This document shows, in pieces, positions 25,289 through 34,262 of a DNA stretch of 64,000 bases (its first letter is position 1; every line of letters begins with the position of its first letter). The position numbers and the translations under genes are program-made. The DNA comes from an uncultured Clostridia bacterium. Its GTDB lineage: Bacteria; Bacillota; Clostridia; Oscillospirales; Acutalibacteraceae. The notes beneath the pieces were generated by a model that did no database searches, had not been told where the DNA came from, and worked only from the letters and a program-made list of their open reading frames with translations. The stretch covers positions 1 to 64,000 of the forward strand of contig CAMCPL010000002.1 of NCBI GenBank assembly GCA_945876745.1, given 5' to 3'.

Positions 25289-25814
25289 AGACGAAAAGAA
25301 AAAAGCAGTTGACGAAGAAGTAAAGGAAGCTGAACAAACGCAGGAAGATTCCTGCGAAGAAAAGGTCGAGGAAAAGAAAGAGCCGACCTTGGAGGATCAG
25401 CTTGCAGATATGAAAAAGCAGCTTGCTTATACGGCGGCTGAATATGCAAATTTCCGTGCAAGAAGCGCAAAGGAAAAGGAAGCAACCTATTCTAATGCAA
25501 AGGGTAATGTGGTAAGCGAGATTTTACCCGTTATCGACAATTTAGAGCGTGCACTCGGACAGGAGGGCGAGGATTTTGAAGCGCTTAAAAAGGGCGTTCA
25601 AATGACTATGGATCAACTTGGTGCGGCTCTTACAAAGCTCGGCGTAGAGGCCTACGGCGAAAGCGGAGACAGCTTTGACCCGAATTTTCACAATGCAGTA
25701 ATGCATATAGAGGATGAACAGTTCGGCGATAGCGTAATAGTCGAGGTTTTCCAAAAAGGCTATAAAATAAATGACAGAGTTATCAGACCGGCTATGGTAA
25801 AAACAGCTAACTGA
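25281..25814 (+). CDS. grpE: Nucleotide exchange factor GrpE
   Basis: A 177-residue protein. It has an acidic, low-complexity N-terminus, a coiled coil (about 35-80) with AEYANFRARSAKEKE, and the C-terminal beta domain with DSFDPNFHNAVMHIED and GYKINDRVIRPAMVKTA. It releases ADP from DnaK. The ATG lies eight bases inside hrcA; a GTG four codons earlier touches the ribosome site and is less likely. Confidence 0.95.
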   Translation: MSKDEKKKAVDEEVKEAEQTQEDSCEEKVEEKKEPTLEDQLADMKKQLAYTAAEYANFRARSAKEKEATYSNAKGNVVSEILPVIDNLERALGQEGEDFEALKKGVQMTMDQLGAALTKLGVEAYGESGDSFDPNFHNAVMHIEDEQFGDSVIVEVFQKGYKINDRVIRPAMVKTAN

Positions 25815-25853
25815 TAGCAACAAACTAAAAAACTAACAAAGGAGATAATTATT

Positions 25854-27698
25854 ATGGGAAAAATTATTGGTATTGACTTAGGTACAACTAACAGCTGTGT
25901 ATCGGTTATCGAGGGCGGCGAGCCTGTTGTAATCACAAACGCAGAGGGTGCAAGAACTACTCCGTCTGTTGTAGCATTCACAAAGGACGGCGAGAGAATG
26001 GTCGGCGCAGTTGCAAAGCGTCAGGCTATTACAAACCCCGACAAAACAATCTCATCAATCAAGCGTCATATGGGCTCCGACTATAAGGTAAACATTGACG
26101 GCAAGAACTACACTCCGCAGGAGATTTCGTCCATCATTCTTCAAAAACTTAAGAGTGATGCAGAAGCATATCTCGGCCAGCCTGTAACAGAAGCGGTTAT
26201 TACTGTTCCTGCTTATTTCACAGACTCACAGCGTCAGGCAACAAAGGACGCAGGCAAGATTGCAGGTCTTGATGTAAAGAGAATTATCAACGAGCCGACT
26301 GCCGCTGCACTTGCATTCGGTATCGACAAGGAAGACGACCAAAAGGTTATGGTATACGACCTTGGCGGCGGTACCTTCGATGTATCTATCATCGAAATGG
26401 GCGACGGCGTTCAGGAGGTTCTTGCAACAGCAGGTAACAACAGACTCGGCGGCGACGACTTTGATAAGAAGATTATGGATTGGCTTGTAGATGACTTCAA
26501 GGCTCAAAACGGTATTGACCTTTCGGGCGACAAGATGGCTATGCAGAGAGTTAAGGAAGCCGCTGAAAAGGCAAAGATTGACCTTTCCGGTATGACAACC
26601 GCTCAAATCAGCCTTCCGTTTATTACTGCCGATGCAACAGGTCCTAAACACCTTGAAGCAACTCTTACAAGAGCGAAGTTCAACGAAATGACTGCTGACC
26701 TCGTAGAAGCTACTATGGGTCCGGTTCGTCAGGCTATGAAGGATTCGGGTCTTTCAATGGCTGAAATCGACAAGGTACTTCTTGTAGGCGGTTCAACACG
26801 TATTCCGGCAGTTCAGGAGGCTATCAAGAAGTTCTCCGGCAAGGAGCCGTTCAAGGGAATTAACCCTGACGAGTGCGTTGCAATGGGCGCCGCAATTCAG
26901 GGCGGTGTTCTTAACAACGACGTTGACGGTCTTGTACTTCTTGACGTTGCTCCGCTTTCACTCGGTATCGAGACAATGGGCGGCGTAAACACAATTATCA
27001 TTGAGCGTAATACAACTATTCCGACAAAGAAGTCGCAGATTTTCTCAACTGCCGCTGATAACCAAACCTCTGTTGAGGTACACGTTCTCCAGGGTGAAAG
27101 AGAATTTGCAAAGGACAATAAGACTCTCGGTATGTTCCATCTTGACGGTATTATGCCGGCAAGAAGAGGCGTTCCGCAGATTGAAGTAACCTTTGATATT
27201 GACGAAAACGGTATTGTTCACGTTAGCGCAAAGGATCTCGGTACAGGCAAGGAACAGCACATTTCTATCACCGCCTCCTCAAATATGTCCAAGGAGGATA
27301 TTGAAAAGGCAGTTCGTGAGGCAGAGCAGTTCGCAGAAGAGGACAAGAAAAAGAGAGAAGCAGTTGACCTCAGAAACAACGCAGACCAGATGGTTTACCA
27401 GACCGAAAAGATGCTTAGCGAGGACGCTGACAAGTTCTCTGCTGATGACAAGTCGGCTCTTGAAACAAAGGTAAACGCTCTTAAGGAAGCATTAAAGGGC
27501 GAGAATATCGAGGCTATCAAGTCTGCACAGGAGGATTTGACAAACAAGTTCTACGAGGTGTCTCAAAAGATTTATGAGGCGGCTCAGGCTGCACAGCAGG
27601 CACAGGGCGGCGCACAGGCAGGTCCGCAGGACGCAGGCGCACAGGGCGGCAATGCAGGTTATACAGACGCTGACTACACCGAGGTAGACGATAACTAA
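25854..27698 (+). CDS. dnaK: Molecular chaperone DnaK (Hsp70)
   Basis: A 614-residue Hsp70. The ATPase motifs [25 protein letters not shown] and [13 protein letters not shown] are present. The substrate domain has [14 protein letters not shown], and the tail is rich in Gln, Gly and Ala, as is usual in Firmicutes. The site AAGGAGATAA precedes ATG. It works with GrpE and DnaJ on either side. Confidence 0.98.
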   Translation: MGKIIGIDLGTTNSCVSVIEGGEPVVITNAEGARTTPSVVAFTKDGERMVGAVAKRQAITNPDKTISSIKRHMGSDYKVNIDGKNYTPQEISSIILQKLKSDAEAYLGQPVTEAVITVPAYFTDSQRQATKDAGKIAGLDVKRIINEPTAAALAFGIDKEDDQKVMVYDLGGGTFDVSIIEMGDGVQEVLATAGNNRLGGDDFDKKIMDWLVDDFKAQNGIDLSGDKMAMQRVKEAAEKAKIDLSGMTTAQISLPFITADATGPKHLEATLTRAKFNEMTADLVEATMGPVRQAMKDSGLSMAEIDKVLLVGGSTRIPAVQEAIKKFSGKEPFKGINPDECVAMGAAIQGGVLNNDVDGLVLLDVAPLSLGIETMGGVNTIIIERNTTIPTKKSQIFSTAADNQTSVEVHVLQGEREFAKDNKTLGMFHLDGIMPARRGVPQIEVTFDIDENGIVHVSAKDLGTGKEQHISITASSNMSKEDIEKAVREAEQFAEEDKKKREAVDLRNNADQMVYQTEKMLSEDADKFSADDKSALETKVNALKEALKGENIEAIKSAQEDLTNKFYEVSQKIYEAAQAAQQAQGGAQAGPQDAGAQGGNAGYTDADYTEVDDN

Positions 27699-27714
27699 TA
27701 TCGAAAGTGTATGG

Positions 27715-27757
27715 CAAGCAAATTGAGGGCGGCTGGAATTAGTCGCCCGTTTGCTTG
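27715..27757 (+). promoter_or_regulatory. dnaK-dnaJ intergenic hairpin
   Basis: Outer arms CAAGCAAA/TTTGCTTG and inner arms GGGCG/CGCCC. No T-run follows, so it is more likely an RNA-processing or stability element, or a partial attenuator setting the DnaK:DnaJ ratio. Confidence 0.6.
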
Positions 27758-27787
27758 AATTTGTGACAATAATTATAGGAGTTCTTT

Positions 27788-28933
27788 ATGGCAGAACAAA
27801 AACGAGATTATTACGAGGTCTTGGGGGTGAACAAAAACGCCACCAATGACGAGATAAAAAAAGCGTTCAGAAAAGCGGCGAAGCAGTATCATCCCGACTT
27901 GAATAAGGATGATCCGACTGCCGCAGAAAAATTCAAGGAATGTAATGAGGCGTATTCCGTTTTGTCAGATGCCGATAAACGCAGAAAGTACGACCAATTC
28001 GGCTTTGCCGGAGTAGACCCGAGCTATGCGGCAGGTCAGGGCGGAGGATACGGCGGCGGTGGCTTCGGATTCGACGGCGATATTGACCTCGGAGATATTT
28101 TTTCAAGCTTTTTCGGTGGTGGCTTCGGCGGCGGCTCGCGTAATCCAAATGCGCCGCAAAGGGGCAGAGATATCCAAGCTACAATCAATATTTCATTTGA
28201 GGAAGCGGCAAAGGGCTGTAAAAAGAGCGTTGAGGTTTCCAAGGTTGAGGACTGCTCGCAATGTCACGGCACAGGTGCGGCAGAGGGTACAAGCCCTAAA
28301 ACCTGTTCGCAATGCGGTGGTTCGGGCTATATTACCGTTCAGCAGGGAAGCGGTTTCTTCCAGGTTAATACAACTCGTCCGTGTCCGAGCTGTAACGGCA
28401 GCGGTAAAATTATCGAAAAGCCGTGCAGTAAGTGCGGCGGCAGAGGAAAGGTGCGTAAAAAGTCAAAGATTGATATCACCATTCCTGCCGGTATTGATAA
28501 CGGTCAGGTTGTAACTGCAAGAGGCTTGGGCGACGCAGGCTTAAACGGCGGCCCTGCCGGTGATTTGAGAGTCGGCGTATCTGTCAGCGCTCATAAGGAT
28601 TTTGTACGTGACGGCTACGATATTCATTATGAAAAGCACATCAGCATTGTTGAAGCGTGCCTCGGCGTTAAGGTGCGTATTCCTACTCTTGACGGTGATG
28701 TTGAATATCACGTTCCTGCAGGAACACAGCCTAACGAGGTCTTCAGATTAAAGGGCAAGGGTATTCAAAGGCTCAACAGTATTGCAAAGGGCGACCTTTT
28801 CGTTCATATTGTTGTTGACATTCCGAGAGAGCTTACAAATGAACAGAAAAATCTTTTGAAGCAATTTGATAAAAGCTATGTGCCCAACACTTCGGGCAAA
28901 GAGGGCTTTTTCGATAAGTTCAAGAAAAAATAA
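27788..28933 (+). CDS. dnaJ: Chaperone DnaJ
   Basis: A 381-residue protein. It has the J domain with YHPD (HPD motif), a Gly/Phe-rich stretch, four zinc motifs of the form CxxCxGxG ([32 protein letters not shown]) and the C-terminal substrate domain. It presents clients to DnaK. It is the last gene of the heat-shock operon. Confidence 0.97.
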   Translation: MAEQKRDYYEVLGVNKNATNDEIKKAFRKAAKQYHPDLNKDDPTAAEKFKECNEAYSVLSDADKRRKYDQFGFAGVDPSYAAGQGGGYGGGGFGFDGDIDLGDIFSSFFGGGFGGGSRNPNAPQRGRDIQATINISFEEAAKGCKKSVEVSKVEDCSQCHGTGAAEGTSPKTCSQCGGSGYITVQQGSGFFQVNTTRPCPSCNGSGKIIEKPCSKCGGRGKVRKKSKIDITIPAGIDNGQVVTARGLGDAGLNGGPAGDLRVGVSVSAHKDFVRDGYDIHYEKHISIVEACLGVKVRIPTLDGDVEYHVPAGTQPNEVFRLKGKGIQRLNSIAKGDLFVHIVVDIPRELTNEQKNLLKQFDKSYVPNTSGKEGFFDKFKKK

Positions 28934-28954
28934 AATAACATAAAAAATAAAAAG

Positions 28955-28993
28955 AACCGTATGACTTGCATAACGCAAATCATACGGTTTTTT
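28955..28993. terminator. Bidirectional terminator
   Basis: Arms AACCGTATGA and TCATACGGTT. T-runs lie on both sides, serving dnaJ and the leftward PqqD-like gene. Confidence 0.88.
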
Positions 28994-29259
28994 TATTCGT
29001 CTAACAAATTGTTTTCACGAAGCATATTGATGAATTTTTCAACATCATTTTTTACGGTTTGCTCGTCAATATCGTATTCATCGCAAACCTTTTTTACTAC
29101 CTCGCTTGGCGTTGTCTCCTCCTTAAGACATTCCCAAAAGAAAGCGCCGCTTTCGTTGAGGGTAATCATTCCGTTGAAAATATCGCCTGCCTTGCCGACG
29201 GGAACGACTATGTTTGAGCCTGCGATATTACGCATTGAAAAGCCTTTTTTTATTTTCAT
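28993..29259 (-). CDS. PqqD family protein, orphan
   Basis: An 88-residue protein of the PqqD (RiPP recognition) type, with VPVGKAGDIFNGMITLNESGAFFWECL followed by a helical VVKKVCDEYDIDEQTVKNDVEKFINML part. PqqD-like proteins are wing-helix folds that hold leader peptides for radical SAM or other RiPP enzymes. No such enzyme or precursor is visible nearby. It overlaps the preceding gene (ATGA) at the end of the coaX-metY operon. Confidence 0.8.
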   Translation of the reverse strand: MKIKKGFSMRNIAGSNIVVPVGKAGDIFNGMITLNESGAFFWECLKEETTPSEVVKKVCDEYDIDEQTVKNDVEKFINMLRENNLLDE

Positions 29260-29510
29260 CAGCCCTTAAGTCCTCTCTCCTGACGGTCCATATCCTCGAC
29301 TACTATATCAAAAATTTCGCCGAGTGTACTGCAATATTCCAAAACCTTCCACGGCTCGTTTGTGTGATAGTGGATTTTGATAAGCTCCTCATCACCGACT
29401 GCGATAAGACAGTCGCCCTTGAAGTTTTCAACAAAATAATCGTTGATTTCGTCCTCGTCAAGGTCGGTGCCCTCGATTAAAAGCTGGGTGTCGTATCTGT
29501 ATTCAAGCAT
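29259..29510 (-). CDS. Stand-alone FakA/YloV middle-domain-like protein
   Basis: An 83-residue protein matching, from memory of the family, only the middle domain of the fatty-acid kinase subunit FakA (YloV). The GDCLIAVGDEELIKIHYHTNEPWKVLEYCSTLGEI segment has the family His-x-His pair (H47, H49). The Cys that joins the metal site in FakA (in a YCTEF segment) appears as D7 in YRYDTQLLI. Neither the DAK2 kinase domain nor the FakB-binding domain is encoded beside it. It has a strong AAGGAGC site, so it is probably expressed and not debris. Confidence 0.65.
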   Translation of the reverse strand: MLEYRYDTQLLIEGTDLDEDEINDYFVENFKGDCLIAVGDEELIKIHYHTNEPWKVLEYCSTLGEIFDIVVEDMDRQERGLKG

Positions 29511-29524
29511 AATTTGCTCCTTTC

Positions 29525-30793
29525 TTATAATGCGGCAAGTGATTGCTCAATGTCAGCGATTATATCCTCTGCGGCTTCAATTCCGCAGCTGAATCTGATT
29601 AAGTCGGGGCTTACGCCGCACTCAACAAGCTGTTCGTCGGTAAGCTGACGGTGAGTAGTTGAAGCGGGGTGAAGACAACAGGTTCTTGCGTCTGCGACGT
29701 GGGTAACTACTGCGGCAAGCTTTAATCCGTCCATAAATTTTGTTGCCGCTTCTCGTCCGCCCTTAACGCCGAAAGAAACAACGCCGCAGGTGCCGTTTGG
29801 CATATATTTTTGAGCAAGGGCATACTGGCTGTCGTTTTCAAGCATTGCACATTTTACCCAATTAATTTTCGGATGATTTTCAAGATACTCGGCAACCTTT
29901 TTTGCATTTTCGCAATGACGAGCCATTCTCAAATGAAGCGTTTCAAGACCGACATTGAGCAAAAATGCGTCGTTGGGCGACTGAACGGAGCCTAAATCTC
30001 TCATAAGCTGAACGGTAGCCTTTGTGATATAAGCGCCCTTGCCGAAGGTGTCGGCGTAAACTAAACCGTGATAGCTGTCGTCGGGTGTTGTAAGACCGGG
30101 AAATTTGTCGTTTTGGGTCCAGTCGAAATTGCCGCTGTCGACGATTGCGCCGCCGATAGTCGAAGCATGTCCCTCCATATATTTTGTTGTTGAATGAGTT
30201 ACAATATCAACACCGTAATCGAATACACGGCAGTTGATAGGAGTTGCAAAGGTGTTGTCAACAATAAGCGGAATACCGTTTTTGTGCGCAACCTCGGCGA
30301 ATGCTTCAATATCTAAAATATCAAGGCTCGGATTTGAAATTGTCTCGCCGAAAATTGCCTTTGTATTAGGCTTTATTGCGGCCTGAATTTCCTCCTTTGT
30401 CGCAGTCGGAGAAACAAATGTAAAGTCAATTCCGAGCTTTCTCATAGTAACGTTAAAAAGATTGAACGTACCGCCGTAGATTGCAGATGACGAAACGATA
30501 TGGTCGCCTGCCTGTGCGATATTGAAGATTGCGTAGAAGTTAGCCGCCTGACCGGAGCCTGTGAGCATTCCGGCAACGCCGCCCTCTAACGCCGCAATTT
30601 TTGAAGCGGCGTTGTCGCAGGTTGGATTTTGAAGTCGTGAGTAGAAATATCCGCTTGCCTTTAAGTCGAATAAATCCCCCATCTCAACACTGCTGTCATA
30701 TTTGTAAGTGGTGGACTGGATAATAGGCATTACCCTCGGCTCACCGTTTTTTGGTTTATATGTTCCCTGAACGCAAATTGTGTCTAATTTCAT
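29525..30793 (-). CDS. metY: O-acetylhomoserine sulfhydrylase-type PLP enzyme
   Basis: A 422-residue PLP enzyme of the Cys/Met metabolism family. It has SRLQNPT, LTGSGQAAN, the SATIYGGT-like SSAIYGGT segment, IVDNTFATP and the lysine in THSTTKYMEGH, the PLP-binding site. The length and GHASTIGG pattern favour the O-acetylhomoserine sulfhydrylase branch (MetY), which makes homocysteine from sulfide. Cystathionine gamma-synthase is a weaker alternative. The site AGGAGG is present. It follows coaX with a gap of 13 bases. Confidence 0.88.
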   Translation of the reverse strand: MKLDTICVQGTYKPKNGEPRVMPIIQSTTYKYDSSVEMGDLFDLKASGYFYSRLQNPTCDNAASKIAALEGGVAGMLTGSGQAANFYAIFNIAQAGDHIVSSSAIYGGTFNLFNVTMRKLGIDFTFVSPTATKEEIQAAIKPNTKAIFGETISNPSLDILDIEAFAEVAHKNGIPLIVDNTFATPINCRVFDYGVDIVTHSTTKYMEGHASTIGGAIVDSGNFDWTQNDKFPGLTTPDDSYHGLVYADTFGKGAYITKATVQLMRDLGSVQSPNDAFLLNVGLETLHLRMARHCENAKKVAEYLENHPKINWVKCAMLENDSQYALAQKYMPNGTCGVVSFGVKGGREAATKFMDGLKLAAVVTHVADARTCCLHPASTTHRQLTDEQLVECGVSPDLIRFSCGIEAAEDIIADIEQSLAAL

Positions 30794-30806
30794 TTACACT
30801 TACCTC

Positions 30807-31568
30807 CTAATTTTTGTTTTTGTCATAGATGATTTTGAGACCGTCTATCAGCAAATTTTCGTCTATTATTACTTCTCTTTTGCAGTTTCTCGCAACTGTT
30901 TTTCCCAAGCCGCCGGTAACAATTACCGTCGCCCTTTCGCCGAGCTCATCTTCAAACCTTTCGATCAGTCCGTCGAGCATACACGCCGTACCGATAACAG
31001 CACCGGAACGCATACTTTCGATAGAATTTGTACCGATAACCTTTTTAGGCGCGGAAATATCTATTTGAGGGAGCAATGCCGCACCCGCAGAAAGAGCGTT
31101 GATTGAGGTCTTTATTCCTGTTGTGATAATTCCGCCGATGAAGTTTCCGTTCTTGTCGATAACTGAGCCTGTTGTCGCCGTGCCCAAATCAAAAATGATT
31201 ATCGGCAACGGGTATTTTTCCTTTGCCGCAACTGCGCCGACAACTAAATCGGCACCGAGCTGAGCAGGGTCGTCGATTTTTATCGAAAGTCCTGTTTTAA
31301 CTCCGGGGCCTACAACGATTGCATTGATTTTGCAAACCATTTTTATTGCGCTTACAAGCGACCTTATTAACGCAGGAACAACCGACGATATAATTGCGCC
31401 GTCGATTTCACCGACATTATTCAGCTTCAAAAACGAGCTTAAACGCATTGCATATTCATCTTCGGTTTCGTAAATGTTTGTACTCATTCTGCCTGAGCAA
31501 ACAAGCCTGTCGCCGTCAAGCACACCGACAACTATATTAGTATTTCCTACATCTATTGCGAGTAACAT
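30807..31568 (-). CDS. coaX: Type III pantothenate kinase
   Basis: A 253-residue ATP-dependent kinase for the first step of CoA synthesis. It shows the family pattern: LLAIDVGNTNIVVGV phosphate loop, GADLVVGAVAA, IIIFDLGTATT and IVTGGLGKTV. The length is typical. The site GAGGTGATACT precedes ATG. It is the first gene of the leftward operon. Confidence 0.95.
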   Translation of the reverse strand: MLLAIDVGNTNIVVGVLDGDRLVCSGRMSTNIYETEDEYAMRLSSFLKLNNVGEIDGAIISSVVPALIRSLVSAIKMVCKINAIVVGPGVKTGLSIKIDDPAQLGADLVVGAVAAKEKYPLPIIIFDLGTATTGSVIDKNGNFIGGIITTGIKTSINALSAGAALLPQIDISAPKKVIGTNSIESMRSGAVIGTACMLDGLIERFEDELGERATVIVTGGLGKTVARNCKREVIIDENLLIDGLKIIYDKNKN

Positions 31569-31594
31569 AGTATCACCTCAAAAGTAATATATTT

Positions 31595-31623
31595 ATTTTA
31601 TCACTTATATATAAAAAAGGCAA
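31595..31623 (-). promoter_or_regulatory. Promoter of the coaX operon
   Basis: On the minus strand TTGCCT-N17-TAAAAT, about 25 bases before the start codon of coaX. Confidence 0.55.
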
Positions 31624-31721
31624 ATATTTTTTGAATAATATCACAAAGCACAAATCAAATAAAAAGTCAAGTCTTGTTTTTTACGAAATTTTGTGGTATT
31701 AAGTATAATGAGGTGATTTAT

Positions 31722-32588
31722 GTGTTTTTAGAAAACGAGAGTAAAACTGCATATATGTGTGCTTTTTTGAAGGCCCATCATATGCGCACAAATCTGTTCA
31801 AAATTTATGACGACAGGCTTTGCGAAAAACTGCCGTTTGATAAATACGATATGATTAAAGGCAGTATTGAACAGGGCGCAGACTTTTTTGAGAAAGAAGC
31901 GAGAATAGAAGCCGTGATTAATTCGTATCTTGCAGGAAATGTTATCGCAAGGACGGCTTTTAATCTAAACAGGCTTAATAATGCGGCATTTCTAAATACA
32001 CGGCAGTATGTAAATCTTGCTTCGGGATTGGACGTTACGGGCTACGAAAAGGGAGCTTTGTGTCGGAGTGTAAAAATTTTTGATGTCGACAGGTATCAGA
32101 TGCTTTGCGCAAAAAAAGAAATGCTCGAAAAAACGCAAGCGAGCACTTATCCGATTGCGTATATACCGTGTGATTTATCTTGTGATAATCTTGCCGTGAG
32201 TTTGATAGTAAAGGGATTTTGTTCAGGCGAAAAATCGTATTTTGCGATGTTCGGCATAACGCAGTATTTGTCGCACGACGAATTTGAAAGCCTTTTACAT
32301 TCGGTTTCTCTTCTTTCCTGCAAGGGCACGGCGTTGGCATTTGATTATCAAAGCACTCAGGACAAAAAAATAAACGCCCTTGCAAACGGCGCAGGTGAGA
32401 CGATGGAAAACATTTACGGCGATGAATACGTTTTTGAGACTTTAAGAAAAAACGGCTTTCGTATTTATGAGCTGATGAACTCAAACGATATTGAACAAAC
32501 TTATTTTGAACGCTACAACCAAATTTATCCAGAAAAGGAAATGAAGCTGCAAGGGAACCTTAATCTCGTCCTCGCAGTAAAATCATAA
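31722..32588 (+). CDS. LCM-like SAM-dependent methyltransferase
   Basis: A 288-residue protein resembling leucine carboxyl methyltransferase-type enzymes (PF04072), with the TRQYVNLASGLDVTGYEKG SAM-binding segment, IPCDLS and AMFGITQYLSHDEFESLL. I chose the GTG that follows GAGGTGA by five bases. An earlier frame has no site. Family members methylate carboxyl or hydroxyl groups of peptides or small molecules. It is a single gene between terminators, so context gives no substrate. Confidence 0.7.
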   Translation: MFLENESKTAYMCAFLKAHHMRTNLFKIYDDRLCEKLPFDKYDMIKGSIEQGADFFEKEARIEAVINSYLAGNVIARTAFNLNRLNNAAFLNTRQYVNLASGLDVTGYEKGALCRSVKIFDVDRYQMLCAKKEMLEKTQASTYPIAYIPCDLSCDNLAVSLIVKGFCSGEKSYFAMFGITQYLSHDEFESLLHSVSLLSCKGTALAFDYQSTQDKKINALANGAGETMENIYGDEYVFETLRKNGFRIYELMNSNDIEQTYFERYNQIYPEKEMKLQGNLNLVLAVKS

Positions 32589-32590
32589 TA

Positions 32591-32624
32591 AAAACGGTGG
32601 TTTGGATTTCCAAGCCACCGTTTT
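32591..32624. terminator. Convergent terminator
   Basis: Arms AAAACGGTGGTTTGG and CCAAGCCACCGTTTT around a four-base loop, working for both neighbours. Confidence 0.88.
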
Positions 32625-32633
32625 AAGATTGGA

Positions 32634-34262
32634 TTATTCGTATACTACGTTGTCGGCAGTTGTGATTTCGTAAATGCCGTCAAGCTGTGTGTTGTCGGTG
32701 AGGTCGCAGAACGTATCGTTTGCGTAATCTGCAACGCCCTCGTAGTCTACAAGATAATTCTGCTTCATAGTCAGAATTTTGTCTTCCTTGCCTTGATAAT
32801 TTGTTATTATCAATTCGGGAGTAGAGTCGTTGTCAAGGTCCTTTACAAGGTATTTTGAGTTAGCCTTAACAGCGTCGTCACAGTTGTTGATTACCCATTG
32901 AACTGCCCAATAATACTGACGGTGAACATTATCGGAATAAAGCGACTTTCTTTGAGCAACGCCGTAATTTACGGGCACGGATTTTTTGAATGCCATATAG
33001 TCGTACATCGGTCGCCATTGGTCGCCCGTTGTAACGTTAGCCTCAAATTCCTCCTCGGTTGCTTCGGCGTCAAAGTATGAAATGCCCTTGAGTTCCTTGT
33101 TTTCCTTGTATACAGCGTCCCAAAATGCGTGGTGCTTAATGGTTGTAACGTTCTTCGGAATATACATATAGTTGAGCGCTCTTGTGTAGTACAATGCGTC
33201 TGAGCCGATAAATTCAAGTGATTCCGGCAGTGAAGCATAGACGGTCTTCATACTGTCAACAGCGTTGTATGTTGTGTCGGTTATCGGAGTATCGGTTGTG
33301 TAGGTGAAGATGTTTGTAAGCACCGTATTCTTGAAGATACCCATATTGTCGATAACGGTAACGCCCTCGGGAATGTACAAATCAACAATGTTTGAATATG
33401 CAAAGGCAAGCTCGTTGATTTTTGTTACGGTTGACGGAATAACGTACGTACGGCAAAGTCTGTTGTAGGTTTGATAGTAAAGCTCGTCGTGAAGCTTGTC
33501 GGTACCCCACATTCTCTCAATAATATTGTTGCCCTTTTCATCCGTAAGCTCACCCTTGTCGTTAGTAATCTTTGAGATGAATTTGCGGTTGCCGTTTTCG
33601 TCAACCTCTTCCTCGGCGTAGCCGTTTTCAATCATTAGCTGTAAATCGTGGTAGTTAGGATAGAATACTGCTTCGGTAACGTCCTTGTTGTAAACAACGC
33701 CGTCGATGTCGCAGTAATAAGGATTTTCGTCGTCTATCCATACATTTCTTACGTACCAGCAGCTGTATATTGACTTGCTGTCAATTTCCTTAACGTCCTT
33801 GCCGAAGGTGATGTTGTGGAGCGTTTCGTCACCGTTAAAGGCGTATTCGTGAATTTTTGTTATAGGCTTTGAATAGTCCTTTTCGCCTGTTTCAAAGTCT
33901 GTAACAACGTAGTCGATTGTCAGGTCGGTAATGCTGCCTGTGTTTGAAAATCTGATAAGCTCGTAGGTTCCGTCCTCTAATTGCTCGTATTTGTACAAAT
34001 CGCTGTGAACGGCTCTTACGGAGAAATACATTGCCGCCAAAATTGCAATAATAAGAATGATAACTACAAATATCTTATTTCTTGCGGCGTTTTTGAACGG
34101 CTTGTTGATGTGAGGAGCCTGCAAGCCCTCTATTTGATACTCCCAGATTTGATCATCGGGAATGTCTAAGGTGTATTCTTGAGCAGTAGCCTTGCTTTCA
34201 GCGGCTTCCTGTGCAAGAAAGTCGTCGTTTGTATTTGCTTTTTTCTTGCTCTTTTTGCTCAT
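32634..34262 (-). CDS. BspA-type leucine-rich-repeat membrane protein
   Basis: A 542-residue protein. A hydrophilic N-terminus (about 1-62) is followed by one transmembrane helix (about 63-84) and a large extracytoplasmic part with LRR_5 repeats (for example ITKIHEYAFNGDETLHNITF, TKINELAFAYSNIVDLYIP, VTTIKHHAFWDAVYKEN). The C-terminus has KYLVKDLDNDSTPELIITN, an FG-GAP/VCBS-like calcium loop. No sortase signal is present; the N-terminal helix holds it. Its ATG overlaps the stop of the transporter gene, so both are made together. Binding or sensing at the cell surface is inferred. Confidence 0.75.
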   Translation of the reverse strand: MSKKSKKKANTNDDFLAQEAAESKATAQEYTLDIPDDQIWEYQIEGLQAPHINKPFKNAARNKIFVVIILIIAILAAMYFSVRAVHSDLYKYEQLEDGTYELIRFSNTGSITDLTIDYVVTDFETGEKDYSKPITKIHEYAFNGDETLHNITFGKDVKEIDSKSIYSCWYVRNVWIDDENPYYCDIDGVVYNKDVTEAVFYPNYHDLQLMIENGYAEEEVDENGNRKFISKITNDKGELTDEKGNNIIERMWGTDKLHDELYYQTYNRLCRTYVIPSTVTKINELAFAYSNIVDLYIPEGVTVIDNMGIFKNTVLTNIFTYTTDTPITDTTYNAVDSMKTVYASLPESLEFIGSDALYYTRALNYMYIPKNVTTIKHHAFWDAVYKENKELKGISYFDAEATEEEFEANVTTGDQWRPMYDYMAFKKSVPVNYGVAQRKSLYSDNVHRQYYWAVQWVINNCDDAVKANSKYLVKDLDNDSTPELIITNYQGKEDKILTMKQNYLVDYEGVADYANDTFCDLTDNTQLDGIYEITTADNVVYE

